Of a stretch of 64,000 nucleotides of DNA, positions 37,701 through 50,108 are shown in pieces (position 1 is the stretch's first letter; each line of letters begins with the position of its first letter). Origin of the DNA: Paramecium octaurelia (taxonomy: Eukaryota > Ciliophora > Oligohymenophorea > Peniculida > Parameciidae). A program made the translations under genes and the position numbers. The DNA lies in assembly GCA_905182995.1 (NCBI GenBank), contig CAJJDP010000063.1:189846-253845 (forward strand). The letters are read 5' to 3'. The notes beneath the pieces are model-generated. The model saw only the letters and a program-made list of their open reading frames with translations. It searched no databases and was not told the origin of the DNA.

Positions 37701-40700
37701 GATGCATCACACCTCATCTTGGATAATAGTTCATTTTATGCATAAACATTTGATTCTATGACTCTAAATGATTTTACATTTTCAAGTCCATCCACTTTAA
37801 GTCTTGTTATTTCTGAGATACCCTAGATTGACATATAATATATCTACTTTGATCAAGGAACGATATATTAAGATGGATTAATCACAATATCCAACCAAAA
37901 TGATTATGATTGCTCATAAGCCAATTCATGTAGTATCTAGATGTCATCAGTGAGCATTTTGAATTTCAAAATTACTTCGACTTCTTTGTTAAACACCTGT
38001 TATGGGATACTAATTGATGTCAAAAGCTAATTTGTTGTTAGCCTATCATTTATTTCAATTTAGAACCTATAATTAAAGTAGGCAGATTAAAATTTTATAG
38101 TGTCATCAACTGGTTTATATTTTAAAGGATTTCAATCCCAATTATCTATTGATTCATCTAATTTCAATAACATTAACTGTAGTATTGGCACAAGCTTATT
38201 GGTTTTGAATGCTCAGGCCATAACCTTAAGTTCATCAATTGTAAATTATTTTAATGCTACTGATTCAACATATCATGGAGTTCAAGATGTAATTGGTGGA
38301 ATTGCATAAGTTTCATGTACCACGCTATATGTTTAGAATAGTAATTTCATGTAAGTGTATTCTTATAGTGGTTCTGTCTTTTTAATACAGATGTTTCACT
38401 CAGCTTCATCTAGCCCAAAAATCACCTTTACAAATAACTAAATCAACAATGTGTTTTCATTTGGAAATGGTGCCATTTATATAGACAACACTTTAGAAAA
38501 TACAATAATCACCTTATCCTATAATCAAATCAATTCAATATTCTCTTTATAAGAAGGAGGCTTTTTATTCTTTCAAAAAGAAGAAACAACTACTTATCCA
38601 TATTTAAATTTCACAAATGTTGATGTGTCTAATATTTCCAATGTGTCTCCATACAAATTTAACAAATAATTAATCCTCATAGAAAATACCTTTTCAAACA
38701 TTTACTCCCAAAATGGATCCATTTTTAAATTAGAGTTATTCAACATAACAATGAAGAACAACACGTTTTCATACAATAATTTAACTTAAACACCTGCAGT
38801 CTTTAATCCTTATCAATTAAATTAAGGTTCCTTATTCTATCTTGAGCACTGTGTATTTAGTGCCATCTAATTGAATATTAAGAATATATAATCATTCTCT
38901 ACTCAAGCCTAGGAAGGATAGATCATTTATGCAAACCAAACTTGGATTTCTATTTAATAAAGCAACTTCTCTAACATTATTACAAAGAATTCGCATTTAA
39001 TATATTTAATGGCTTCTTATCTTAGTGTAAATACACTAACCTTGTAGAATATTAGTCAGATTGCTTATAAATTGAATTCGAGTTTAATTTAACTATATGA
39101 TTCTGCTACTTATATGTTAACTCCATAACTCAAGTAACTATCTTGTGATCCTTCTAATTGTTTATCAAGTGGATTTTATTTAAAGAATACTCATTCATAC
39201 ATAAAAGGAGGATTATGCTAAGGAAATAAGGGAAACTTTGGGAGTTGTTTTTATTTGACATTAAAGGAGTAATTCGCATAGTTTGAGAATGTTAGTATGA
39301 TAAATAATTATGCATAATTTGATGGCGGATCCATTCTAGCAGATTTATAGAACGTGTCTAATTTGAAGGTCATAAATTGTACATTCTCTTCGAATGTAGT
39401 TTTAGGGTCAGGAGGAGGATTATATATCAATTCATTTGATTAATAATTCAAATTATCGGAAGTATTGGATCTTCCAGTAATTACCATTACTTAAAGCTAC
39501 TTTGTAAATAATGTCGCCTATAAATATGGTGGAGGAATAAAGACTTAAGTGTTCTCACCATTAATAATTGGAGTCTATTACTGGAATAACAGTGCCTTGG
39601 TGGAGGGTGGTGAAATAAGTTCATATCCGACTTAATTATATTTGAGTGGACCCTTAGTAGATTAAGGAGTGATTCAATAGGTATATGATGAAAAACTATA
39701 GCCAGCAAATGGTTACTTTTTTGTGCAAGATTCTGAAAATGGTGAATACATTATTAGTAATTTCAAAAGTGGAGACACAATGAATACGCCCCTATAATTA
39801 GTATTGAAATCTTCCGACAATATCACTATGTACAACGAAGAGTCTTATTTAAAGATCTTTCAAACAACTGATTAAAATTATTCATTATCCATTTCCAGTT
39901 CTGATAGTCAAGTGAAATTTGATAAAACTGGATTCTTTCTGGATGGACTCACTCTGATTGGAATACCAAGTACTGAATTCACTTATTACTTTACATCTGA
40001 CGAAGTTAAGTCGACTAACTATTTCAATTATTATTACACAAACAATTACAATTACACTATGAAGGTCATCTTCCGTAAATGTTTATATGGGGAAATCAAA
40101 CAGAGTTTTGACAGCCAAACCATTTGCTATAAATGTCCCCAAGGCTTTTATTCATTTAGTATTCCAACAGATGAAGACCCTGGATAATGTTAAGTGTGTC
40201 CACTAGTATCTACCTATCACATTTAGTGTTATGGAGGAGCTGAGACAAACTTAGAATCCAATTATTGGAGAGAGAACATCACTACATTAGAGATCTATAA
40301 ATGCGATTCTTAATTTAGCAATTGCTTAGGTGGAGTCTCTTAATCTCAATGTGGTTTAGGGTATATGGGAAGGATGTGCTAATCCTGTGATTATAATGAC
40401 AATTATGCCAGAGATACAAGATCGATGTGTGTTATTTGCACTTAAGTAGAATGGCCACTAGTTATAATATTGTTAACCAGTATTGGAGTTCTGATATATT
40501 TCACTATGTCCATCTTCTTTCTGGCTTAAGATGTTGTCATCCTATGTGTATTGCCATGCTTAAACTAATTATTGCCACCTTTAAAAAAGATTGGATCCAA
40601 CTTAGGATAAGTCAAAGATTTGAATTCATTAATGAAAATATTCTTGGCCTACTATTAAAAGACTTCCTTAGTTACTAAAATAGTTGTTGACATTCCTTCC

Positions 40701-41964
40701 TAATTGCAAGATTCCCAAGATCCTTCAATTTTTGATTTCTCTTTGGAATGCCCTATGATCAATGTAAATAATTACATTCCTATGGTTTATGTGAATTACA
40801 TTATCGAAGTAATGAAGCCAGTATCATCAATGTTATTTTTCATGTTCATATGGACAATCCTATTTAGAAACTAAAAGATTAAACGAGGAATCTATTACAC
40901 TGCCACTTGGCTAGTCATCTGGTTGTTTTACTTACCAAGTTTCTATGAAAAAACTCTTTAATTATTGAATTGCAAAGATATTGGAGATGGCAGGTACCTC
41001 AAACCAGATTTAAACCAAGATTGCTATGGCACTTAACATTTCTTCTATACTCTTTTTATATCCATCCCATGTCTATTTTTCTTTGTCATTTATATCCCTT
41101 GCATGCTCTTATATCATATTAGAAATGACATGAGGAAGAAAGACAAGAGACCACTTAGAAAGTATAAATATTATTACATTAATGGTGAATTCAGAGAAAA
41201 GTATTATTATTGGGAGTTCGTCAGATTGTTAGAAAAGATTCTGATCTAAACAGCTATTGAAATCTTCTTTTATGATAATATCTATATGGCAGAATCATGT
41301 TTAATTATAGTCTTGATTTATGGAGTTGCATCATTTGTGACACAACCTTATGGTTACAAAAGATAGAATTTTGTAAATGTCATCTCTAGTTTCACTGCCT
41401 TTGGAACCATTTACATAGCACTTGTCATTGCATCTCTGAAGAATCAATTTAGTGATCCTAATGAACCGATCATCATCTTTTTTGAAGTTATATTGGCTGG
41501 TATCAATGCAGTTTACGCTTTATGGATGGCTTGGAAATTATTTATTGTATTAATGCCAGTTTTGTTTGTTAACATTGAACAAATTCAAAGAGTAATTTAT
41601 TATTAATTCTTAGAAAGTATCCAATATTAAATATTTAAGAAAACTCTTCTTAGGAGAGAGACTCAGAGCTAAACTATTATTCAAATAAATTGGTTAGAAA
41701 GTTGTTGTGATCAATTTAGTTAAGAAACATGCCATGATGAGATACTTGAAGAAGGAATAGAAGGAAAAATAACTCATTGAAATTGTAATAATCATATTCA
41801 ATTAATTATAGGAGGATAAAATTAGGAATAGAAAGTAAACAGCAGCATAGGAGGCATTAAATTATATTCTAAGGAATAATATACAATCATCAGAAATCAT
41901 ACAATTAAAGGATAACATTATCAATCAAGAATATTTGGAATTATAAGATAATTCAAAATTATGA
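34760..41964 (+). CDS. Giant secreted/multipass surface protein with Cys-rich region
   Basis: A 7.2-kb gene of several exons (introns seen include 34949-34970, one near 36496-36523 and 41591-41612), encoding roughly 2,350 aa. The start MWFILLIALGLGLNC is a signal peptide. The next ~600 residues have repeated beta-strands of propeller type (YLFVGKTNQLQIY, SEALIWNMAQ). About 1,100 residues of Asn/Ser-rich repetitive strands follow, with frequent NxS/T sites, as in parallel beta-helix proteins (NNINCSIGTSL, NFKVINCTFSSN). A Cys-rich juxtamembrane stretch (CYKCPQGFY, CGLGYMGRMCQSC) precedes about seven hydrophobic helices (nt 40450-41580) and a basic cytosolic tail. The plan matches large ciliate surface proteins with pectin-lyase-like ectodomains. 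A sensory or adhesion role is inference. Confidence 0.82.
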
Positions 41965-42066
41965 TATTTATATATATAATTAATTTTGTTTTAGGATTTA
42001 TTAAAGATAGATTTACTATTTATTAATGAAATTAATAAATCTATACAACAAGGGCTCTATTCAATC

Positions 42067-43565
42067 TCAAAATGTTAAAGCTAACTCCTAATAACCTAAT
42101 CCATGATTAAATACAAGTGCTTTTTAGTACGACTTTTTTAACATTGCTAAATAATGTTAGATTACTTATTATTACAATAATTAATGTAAAACTGTTGTCT
42201 TTTTTATTTGACAAATTCTATTGCATCTCTTAAATCATATTGGAGGATTGAAGCTAAGTAAAGAACTACTATGGAAGGGGCTCTACCTATTCCTGCTGTA
42301 CAATGGACATAGACATATTCATATTCATTAATTAATTTTTTAAGAATTTGAACTGCTTTATTAGATTTTTTTTCGAAATCTTCAGAATCCATGTCAAAAA
42401 TTTAATAGTTCTTCATCACAATATTGTGTCTCTTATAAGCATCTACTATTTATTCCCAATTGACTCCACGATGAAACATATCAAGTCGTGTTTGGAGATT
42501 GAGAACTGCTCTGACTTATTGTTATTTTAAGTAAAGAATATCCTACTCATTTTATGGATAGGGTCCTATCAATATATTTTCATTTATTTCATAAGTTTAG
42601 AATTGAACTACAAAATTCCAATCCAACTTATTCAATCTTCCGAATTCTTCATAATAAAAAAAGGAAGGTTCCTTATCTGCAAAAGAGTAGCCTTGATTCT
42701 TTTATTTGATCTTAGATTTTGGTATTTTTGAAGAAGAGAAAGATCCGTTTTTATTGAACTATCTAGCCTGAATAGCTGAGTATATTTCAGTCTTCACTTT
42801 GATTGGATGAAGATCATACTAATCCAATACTTACCTAATTGAAGATAGATCGGCACTTTTTAAGTAACGCCCATTGCCTCTTTCCCATATCATTTTTCCT
42901 GTGTCATCATTTCTAATCACATAATAGTAACGGAAGAAAAAGTTGAGGGGATCCACAATAAATGATATTGACCATTGTTGGGTGGCCTCTTCAGTTACTA
43001 GAAATACAATATTGATATATTACAAATATCAATCTTCATTTGCTATTTCATAAGCACAGGTGATTTCCAGGAACCAATCTCAGGAATAGATCCTATTATC
43101 ATCATGCGTTCTTTCGGTTGTAAAGTGTGATTGAGTTTTAATTTAATAGTCCTATATCCCCAAAACTCCTCTATAAATAGTATTAGAACTGCATTACAAT
43201 TAAAGTACTCGTTCTTCTTGCCATTGAGTAGCAAGTGCTTCGTGATTATACGATTTTCTCCAGGTTCCCAAAAGGCTTAGTGAATTGAAGGCTCATTATA
43301 GTTGTTGACTAGGAATTTGTACTCAAATTTTCGGCTGATTCGAGGCAACTTGATACAGATGGTCCATTCGTGATTCTTAAGTAATGAAATTAAATACCTA
43401 ATTCCATTACAACCGGAGTGCCTTGCAAGGATCCCACATTCCTAAAGATTCATCATCACCACATAAATAGATTGCCTATCCAAATTTTGTTATGTAATGA
43501 ATCTTCAAGTAGATTTTTACAATCCTAACATCTGTAAAGGAAGTGTTAGTGGATACTGAGTTCAT
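42067..43565 (-). CDS. Laforin/SEX4-like glucan phosphatase with two CBM20 modules
   Basis: Predicted 473 aa after introns of 22, 26 and 29 nt; the spliced length is exactly 474 codons. Residues 14-100 are a CBM20 starch-binding domain (YLCGDDESLGMWDP, WTICIKLP, FEYKFLV, WEPGENR). Residues 125-240 form a second CBM20 (MIIGSIPEIGSWKSP, then FFRYYYVI, WERGNGR). A linker leads to a dual-specificity phosphatase (about 310-440): ILIGPYPQNEQDI, VLNLQT, DMDSEDF, and the active site HCTAGIGRAPS with Cys406 and Arg412. The HCTAGxGRAP form is typical of plant SEX4 and is used on phosphorylated glucans. It should remove phosphate from glycogen or amylopectin-like polymer. Animal laforin has one CBM20; two is unusual. 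All catalytic residues are present. Confidence 0.92.
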
Positions 43566-44046
43566 TAAAAAATTAATAAAAATTTTAAGTTAACTAAAAT
43601 TATTTTCAAATTTAATTCATTGCGAAGAGGATATTTAAATATGATTAGAATAAAATCCCTATTGTTTTAAAAGTTAACTAAATAATAACTACGACTCATT
43701 GTCACAATACATAATCGATAAAGAGTTCACCTAAAATAGATTTCTACATTCAAAGATCGAATTGCATGAAGTAATTATATACGAAATTTAGGACTCATTG
43801 CAATCATATGCAATCTTTCATTCATTGGGAGAGCTAAAAATGCATAAATAACTTTAATAAACTAAATTTTATTATTTGGTCGTTATTTAAATAATCCATA
43901 AAAAACCTTAGTAGTAATTAGTCAGAGTACGCAACATTATATAATTTTGTTGTTTGATTACATTATATATAATATAAATTACATTATATAAGTTTATGAA
44001 CTAAGGTCTCTAAAAATACTTAATTAATATTGTAATAAATTATGAT
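43566..44046. other. Intergenic region, no gene seen
   Basis: About 480 bp between the start of the glucan phosphatase gene and the stop of the EF-hand gene, both on the minus strand. It is AT-rich, with TGA in all frames. It should contain the phosphatase promoter. Confidence 0.5.
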
Positions 44047-45030
44047 TCAATTATTTCCAAAAACATATCTAGTATATCCCGGCATTCTGATAGAGTCATC
44101 AAGATCTTATGAAAATCTAGATTACTAAGATATTTTTGATGAAATCTCATTTTATTGAACTTATTTGTTTTCAAAATTGGCTGAGCTATCTATTTTATAT
44201 TGAAGAGCAGGCTATTATTCAATTGATTCTCTTATCGCCATTTAAGGAGGATGTATCAATAGATCTAATTATTACTAATAATTTTGATAGGCTTCTCTTG
44301 TTGAAAATTTCTTCAAGAACTCATTAAAACTAATTCTACCTGATTTATATTACTAAAGCATAAAGAACACTCTATAGTAATCATTACCTTTTACTTGAAC
44401 GCCTTTGGACTTTATATAAGCAACAAAGTCATTGAATACTAAATAGCCTTTTTGTTTCTAATCCAATTTTCTGAAAAAATCTTCAAGCTTTTGAATATCA
44501 TTTCCTATTTGTGTTTTGAGATACAAAAGGCTCCTTTCTATTTTTGCATACAAACTAAAAATCTAATGTATTAATTTTTAATGATCCTAATTCAAAACAC
44601 CTTCTGATGGCACTTTTGATTATCTCCATTATGGTGTAGTGGAGAATTTTAATAAATTAGCAAACTCTGCGTATGAAATGATATTGTCATCTTCACCTCC
44701 TAATGTTGTAAATAAGGATTCAATTTCTTCTCTCTTAAGAAGAATGTCTAATTTTTGTAGTGTGATAATAAAATCATCTAATTGTAATTTTCTATCGCCA
44801 TTAACATCAAAGAATTCAAAGAGCTTCCACAAACTAAAAGTTGGATCATTATTCAATTTGTTTTAACAATTAGTTAATTGTTCAAAAACATGATTAGTAG
44901 CTATTAGGAAACTAAAAAAATGATATTCCTCAGGTGTTAATGTTTTAATTTATTTTTAAAGTATATTTTTGATATCGTATTCTTTATTATCATCAACAGC
45001 GAGAGGGATAAAAGGTTAGGTTTGTTTCAT
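44047..45030 (-). CDS. EF-hand calcium-binding protein
   Basis: Intronless, 327 aa. The first EF-hand loop at residues 75-86 (DVNGDRKLQLDD) keeps Asp at positions 1, 5 and 12 and Asn at 3, so it should bind calcium. A second helix-loop-helix (LGGEDDNIISYAEF) follows at normal spacing but with altered loop residues. Near residue 188 a third (DQKQKGYLVFND) and then a fourth weak one (YKSGRISFNEF) form another pair. The C-terminal 70 residues are Gln/Ser-rich. This is a calmodulin-like four-hand layout spread by an insertion of about 60 residues. A calcium sensor is likely; the target is unknown. It is divergent from the Rae1-like gene, 294 bp apart. Confidence 0.85.
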
Positions 45031-45324
45031 TTATTAAATTTTTATTTAAAAATAATAAGTTAAAAATAGCTTCAAAATTCAATTCAGATAAATTGTAGAT
45101 TATACTCAACACTTACATTCTTTACAGGGGTACATCTGTAATATTGAGAGAGATATGATTGGCGTTAGATTTTACAAATTTAAATTCTTATTGATTAAAA
45201 AGAATGTTTCTTCAGATTCTATTATAATTGCTTCCTATATTTTGATAAAATACTAAGGTTTTCAGGGTTATTAAAATTTGCATTCTAATTTTTTAATAAT
45301 TATTTTAAATAATTTAAATTTATT

Positions 45325-47280
45325 ATGTTCGGAGGTAGTATGTTTGGGAACTAAAATCCAACTTAAACAAGTGGAGGAATAGGAGGTATATTAGGTACTT
45401 TTGGGGCACCATCCGGCGTATAAGGAGGACTGTTTCCAAATACAGCTCCATAATAAGGTTTATTTGGTTAAGCACAAGGAACATAAGGACAACCTGGTTT
45501 TGGTGGTTTAATGGGAGGTTAGATGCAATAAGGAGGACTCGGCGCAGGCCTTGGAGGTGGTCTTGGAGGAGGCCTCGGAGGAGGTCTAGGAGGTTAGCTT
45601 GGAGGCGGACTCGGACTTTAACAACAATAATCAAGCACATTTGGAGCAGCTGGTGGATTAGGCTAACCCCCAGTATTAGGATAACAAGCTCCTACTTTTG
45701 GTGGATTAGGGGGAGGTTTAGGAACCGGATTAGGTGGTTCTCTTGGAACTGGATTTGGATAATAGACTGGATTATTAGGTTAAACAGCTTAGCAAGGAGG
45801 ATTATTTGGTTAAACACCTTAAAGTGGAGGAGGTCTGTTTGGATAGTAATAATAATAATAATAGCCAACCTTATTTGGTTAATAACCCTAATAACAATAA
45901 CAGTAAGCAACAGGTTTATTCGGTGCTCCAGCTCCTGCTGCTTAACCTTTTGGATAACAATAGGGAGGTTTATTTGGATAGACACCTTAATAACCCCAAT
46001 AGACTGGGTTTGGATTTGGATAATAATAAACTGCTGCTCCTGTTGGTGGAACTTCTCTTTTTGGTTAATAATAACCTTAATAATAAGTTCAACCAGGTCT
46101 TGGATTTGGAGGTGGATTAGGACAATAAGGGTAACCTGGTAATCAAATTGTATTGCCTGGAGGTGTCGATGATTCAGTTAATGATGCAAGTCTGGAATAG
46201 AGAATTAGATTGGAAGATTCAGTTTCAGCAATTTGTTGGGGAACAACTATACCTAATTTCTTAGCTATATCCTCTTGGGATGGTAAGGTCAGAATATTGG
46301 AGATCCAACAAAACTCATACAAAAGAGAATTATTTGAAAGAAGATAATTTTAGGTTGATGGAGCAGTTGGATAAGTATAAAATCCAATAATTTGCATGGA
46401 TGCTAAGGGAGATTTGTCTCAAATATTTGTAGGATGTGGATTTGATCACACAGTCAGAGTTATTGATGTCAATTCAGGCTAGATGGTTTCAGTAGGACAA
46501 CATCAAGCATTAATAATATCTGTTTATTGGATAGAATCTGCACAAATGATATTGTCAATATCTACAGATCAATCATTAAAAATGTGGGATATCAGAGCTC
46601 CAGGATAACCAAGATTTTAATGTCAATTTTAATACAAGCCATTAGTATCTGATTGCAATTTCCCATTATTGGTTATTGGATTTGCATCTGAAAAATTAAC
46701 AATCATTAATTTGAATGAATTATAATAGTTACCAGGAAGATTTTAATACATTGATTCACCTTTAGGAACCTATTCACAATTAACTTCAATAGCAATATTT
46801 CCAGCAAGAGATGGATTTACTTTGGGTTCCATTGATGGTAGAGGACATTAGACGAATATTACAACCAAATCTACTCACGGAATGCCGACTGAATTTTCAT
46901 TAAAATCAATCATGACTTTTAAAGCTCATAAAGTAAATATATTGTTCATAATTTAGGTTGAAGATAATCAAAAAGGAAAAATTTAAAACTATTTCTTTCC
47001 TGTCAATTGCATCTAAATGAATATCAAAAACAACTACTTTCTAATGACAGCTGGAGGAGAAGGTCAAATGATCTTTTGGGATATTAATGTTAGAAATAAA
47101 ATCAGAACATTTTAATTCAATTGCAATCCTATTGTCTGTGCCAAAATGAGTCCTGATGGTTCCATGCTAGCATATGCGTTAGGAAATGATTTTTCAAAAG
47201 GACCTGAATACTTCAATGAATTTTAACCAAAAATATTTGTTCATTTTATTCCAGACAATGAACTAAGATACCCTAAATGA
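45325..47280 (+). CDS. Rae1/Gle2-like WD40 nucleoporin with N-terminal FG-repeat domain
   Basis: Predicted 643 aa after an in-phase 24-nt intron at about nt 46931-46954. Residues 1-285 are nucleoporin-type FG sequence: many GLFGQ, GFG and LGGGL motifs separated by Gln, Pro and Ala (the glutamines are TAA/TAG). Residues about 290-643 form a WD40 propeller of the Rae1/Gle2 family: DSVSAICWG, FLAISSWDGKVRI, KMWDIRAP, FPVNCI and GGEGQMIFWDI. Rae1 binds the GLEBS motif of Nup98 and acts in mRNA export and spindle assembly. In yeast and animals Rae1 is a bare propeller and the FG repeats belong to Nup98, so this is a fused arrangement. No frame break separates the two parts. Confidence 0.9.
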
Positions 47281-47357
47281 TACATAATTATATATAATGT
47301 TATTTATCATTTCACTAATAAAATTAATAAACTAAACATTAGATACTAAAATAAAAA

Positions 47358-48633
47358 ATGCCTTAAAGAAATCATAATTTTTATGAACGGTGTTCTCATC
47401 TTAGCGAAAATTAACAGATAATAAAAATGGCTATAGGATTTTATAAAGAAGGATAAGGAATGAAATTTTTATGTGGCGATTGTTATGATATAGAAAGAAA
47501 CAAGAATCCAAATCAACAAATATTTCTAATTACAGATTTAATCAATATTTGTTTGCCTTTATGGAAAAGCAAAATAAATTAATAGGATGTCTTATGTTAG
47601 GAAATTTAAGAAATGTTATAGATAGTCGATAATTAATTTTAGTAAATGATAAAATATATTAAAAAGGAATTATATGGCTATAAAAATGATATAGTAAAAC
47701 TAGAATAATAGCAATAAAAAATTAAAGACAATACTCCTCTAATAGATGATGATTATAAATAATTATCTAAAATAAGTAACAAATAAATCAATATAAAAAA
47801 TAATAAAATTTACAATAAAATCAATGCTAATTTGGAGGAAACAATAAAATCAATTACAATTAATACAACTTAAGGTAGCTTGATTAACTCTCTGATTCAA
47901 GAAATGTTTCAGGAATCCCCTAAAAGTGATATAGAATCGATATTTTTTACTCCTTCTGATAAAAATTTAGCATATGATTAACTGAGTCTTAACCAATTTG
48001 TTAACATAGAGGTTCTGAAACTAAAATAAAATATTGATGATATTTTACAATAAAATTCAATTCCCTAAGTTAGAGAAAATTTGAATTAATTTTATTATTA
48101 AGATTAGGAGAATAAATACGTTATTGAAGACATTGATAAATTTTATAATGATGTTAAACGATATTTAGAAGCAAGTTCAAGAGAATTGATATATCGGGAT
48201 TAATTAGAGGCATAATACGTTGAATTTTTGGAATATTACGTATATAATAATGTAGAATCTAGTATTATAAATATCTTAAATATAGGTTAACATCAAGGAT
48301 AAGATTAATTAAATGAATCTGGTTAACATGAAATAAATGAAGAATTCGGTATCATAAATATGTTAAATATTGATTAACATCAAGAAAACGATTAATTCAA
48401 TTAAAATCTTCCATAATAAAATATTGAGGAGCATAACATTATAAATTTTTCAGAAGAGGGGTAATAAAATGAAAATCTTTTATAATAAATGTATTAAAAT
48501 ATTGAGGAGCCTGGTATCAATATATATATTAAATATAGATTAATCTTCAAATAATGCATCATTAATATCATTTAATGATGATGATGATGACTCATTTTAT
48601 CGTCTAACTGAATGCTTAGAAGACCAAAATTGA
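47358..48633 (+). CDS. Protein with N-terminal Cys/His motif and internal repeats, unknown
   Basis: Predicted 416 aa with one 25-nt intron near 48511-48535. The N terminus has Cys and His spacing (FYERCSH, 26 residues later FLCGDC) that could bind zinc in a B-box-like way. A helical, Gln/Lys-rich middle follows. Around nt 48250-48530 a unit of about 27 codons is repeated two to three times (IINILNIGQHQ..., IINMLNIDQHQ..., IINFSEEGQQ). The C-terminal end is acidic, with five consecutive Asp. Its start is 77 bp after the Rae1-like stop. No known family was recognised. Confidence 0.75.
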
Positions 48634-48678
48634 ATATTTATAATTTGCATTAAATCTTAAACTTGAGTTTAAATCATT

Positions 48679-48963
48679 ATGGGTGATTATATTGAATAAG
48701 TTCCAGGGTCTTTCAATACAATTTTTATCCAGTATGACAATCACCTCTATGAAATATAAATTAGATGTTATGTAAGAAAGTAAAAGTTTTAAGCGTATAA
48801 TTGTATGAAGCTTAGCTATTATCATTGCACCTGTACTATAGCATTCCCTATTAATGAATAAATATTATTTATAGGATCTTAAAATTTAAAGATTTAAATG
48901 ATACTGAATCTATTTCAGAAATTTGCAGAATTATTTTAAATTTTGTAAAGACTTGTGCTGTGA
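48679..48963 (+). CDS. Small hypothetical ORF
   Basis: ATG 48679 to TGA 48961-48963, 94 aa without intron. It contains several Cys (YHCTCTIAF) and a hydrophobic C-terminal helix (MILNLFQKFAELFQIL). It is short enough to be chance in this composition, and a 22-nt GTA...AAG segment inside could be an intron that would change the frame. Low support. Confidence 0.3.
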
Positions 48964-49169
48964 ACGTTATATTTTAAATATTAATTATAAATAATGTAAT
49001 TATTTAATAGATTAAATTTTTAATTGAGAAACGAATAGGTTTAAACAGATAACATTATTGTATATTTTTAATTATCTTATTCTCATTTAATTAAATATTG
49101 ATGCATGAATAAGTATGCTAATCGTGATTTTTGTTATTATAATTAAATTTTGTATATCTATCGATTTAT

Positions 49170-49684
49170 TCATTCAAATTTTGGTTTGATGACTCCAACA
49201 TTATTATAATATTCATCATGAATTTATGATCTATCTGTATAAGTATGCGCAAATATGAATGCTGATCCAAAAACAAGGAATGAATATAATTTAAATCTCT
49301 TCCAATTTTAATTTTGCAAGTATCCTTATTTGAAGACAGCTTTATTCTTGGGTCTAAAATTAAATTTTAGATAAATACTGATAGTATGTTGGAACACCAG
49401 TTGATGTTTATCGGTAATAATATGATACAGGGGTGAACTGATGAATCAATATTAAATGTTACATATAATAAGCTGAATACAATTCCAGAAGCAGCAAAGT
49501 TTAGGATCCATTCATATTTGAATGTATTTAATTTATCAGCATAATCCATCTTTCTTTCTCTTAATGCTTCATTCATATAAAATTTATAGAGTGGTTAGTC
49601 ATAGAATGACTTTTCAACTGTGGCAATATATCTCTTTTCTTGATCTCTATTTGGAATAGGTGGAATCTAATCTTCAAATCCCAT
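49170..49684 (-). CDS. Small two-helix membrane protein, possibly mitochondrial
   Basis: Predicted 154 aa after two 25-nt introns; the spliced length is 155 codons. The N terminus is polar (MGFEDQIPPIPNRDQEK). Two hydrophobic segments follow: ILNFAASGIVFSLLYF, then after a Tyr/Gln-rich loop LYSFLVFGSAFIFAH. The C terminus is polar. Size and topology resemble accessory subunits of respiratory complexes, which in ciliates are often lineage-specific, but no diagnostic motif is present. The start codon is only 28 bp from the NTF2 stop. Confidence 0.7.
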
Positions 49685-49712
49685 TTTTAATAATTTTTAT
49701 TATTAATATATA

Positions 49713-50108
49713 TCAATAAACCAATCTGAAGATATCATTATGCACGTATAAACCTCCTTAGCCATTTGGAAGAATTTAAAAACTTTATGAGAATTTGTAT
49801 GCCTCAGCTTCATCCATCTGTAATGACCCAGTGACAAAAATGAATAATGAATTCTCTAATGCTCCTGGTTAAACATCCATATCATCAATTTTATAAACTA
49901 TTTTTTAGAAAGCCAACGATTCCAATTTTTCGTTGATTTATTTTAAGCCATCATGTTATTATCCACCTAAAAATAATTAATACAAATAAAAACCATATGT
50001 CATATGAGAGGCATCTGTATAAAATTAGATTAATCCCATTTTGTTTGTCATTAAAGTCTAATAGTATTGTTAAAGGAATTGTTATGCTATGCTTTAGGCG
50101 GGATTCAT
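49713..50108 (-). CDS. Nuclear transport factor 2 (NTF2)
   Basis: Intronless, 131 aa, the usual NTF2 length. Family features are present throughout: an N-terminal helix with IAQQFLQQYYQTL, then LIQFYTDASHMTYG, a GGQQHDGLKQI loop, the strand FQKIVYKIDDMDVQP, the core FIFVTGSLQMD and the C-terminal FRLVY. NTF2 imports Ran-GDP into the nucleus by binding Ran and FxFG nucleoporins. It is followed on the same strand, 28 bp further, by the small membrane protein gene. Confidence 0.94.

Noticed and set aside
45323..45985. Minus-strand ORFs opposite the FG region
   Set aside because: They mirror the repetitive GLFG coding on the + strand and have no domain sense of their own.
45806..46120. A 104-aa + ORF rich in Asn, Leu and Gln
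   Set aside because: Out-of-frame reading of the FG-repeat region of the Rae1-like gene.
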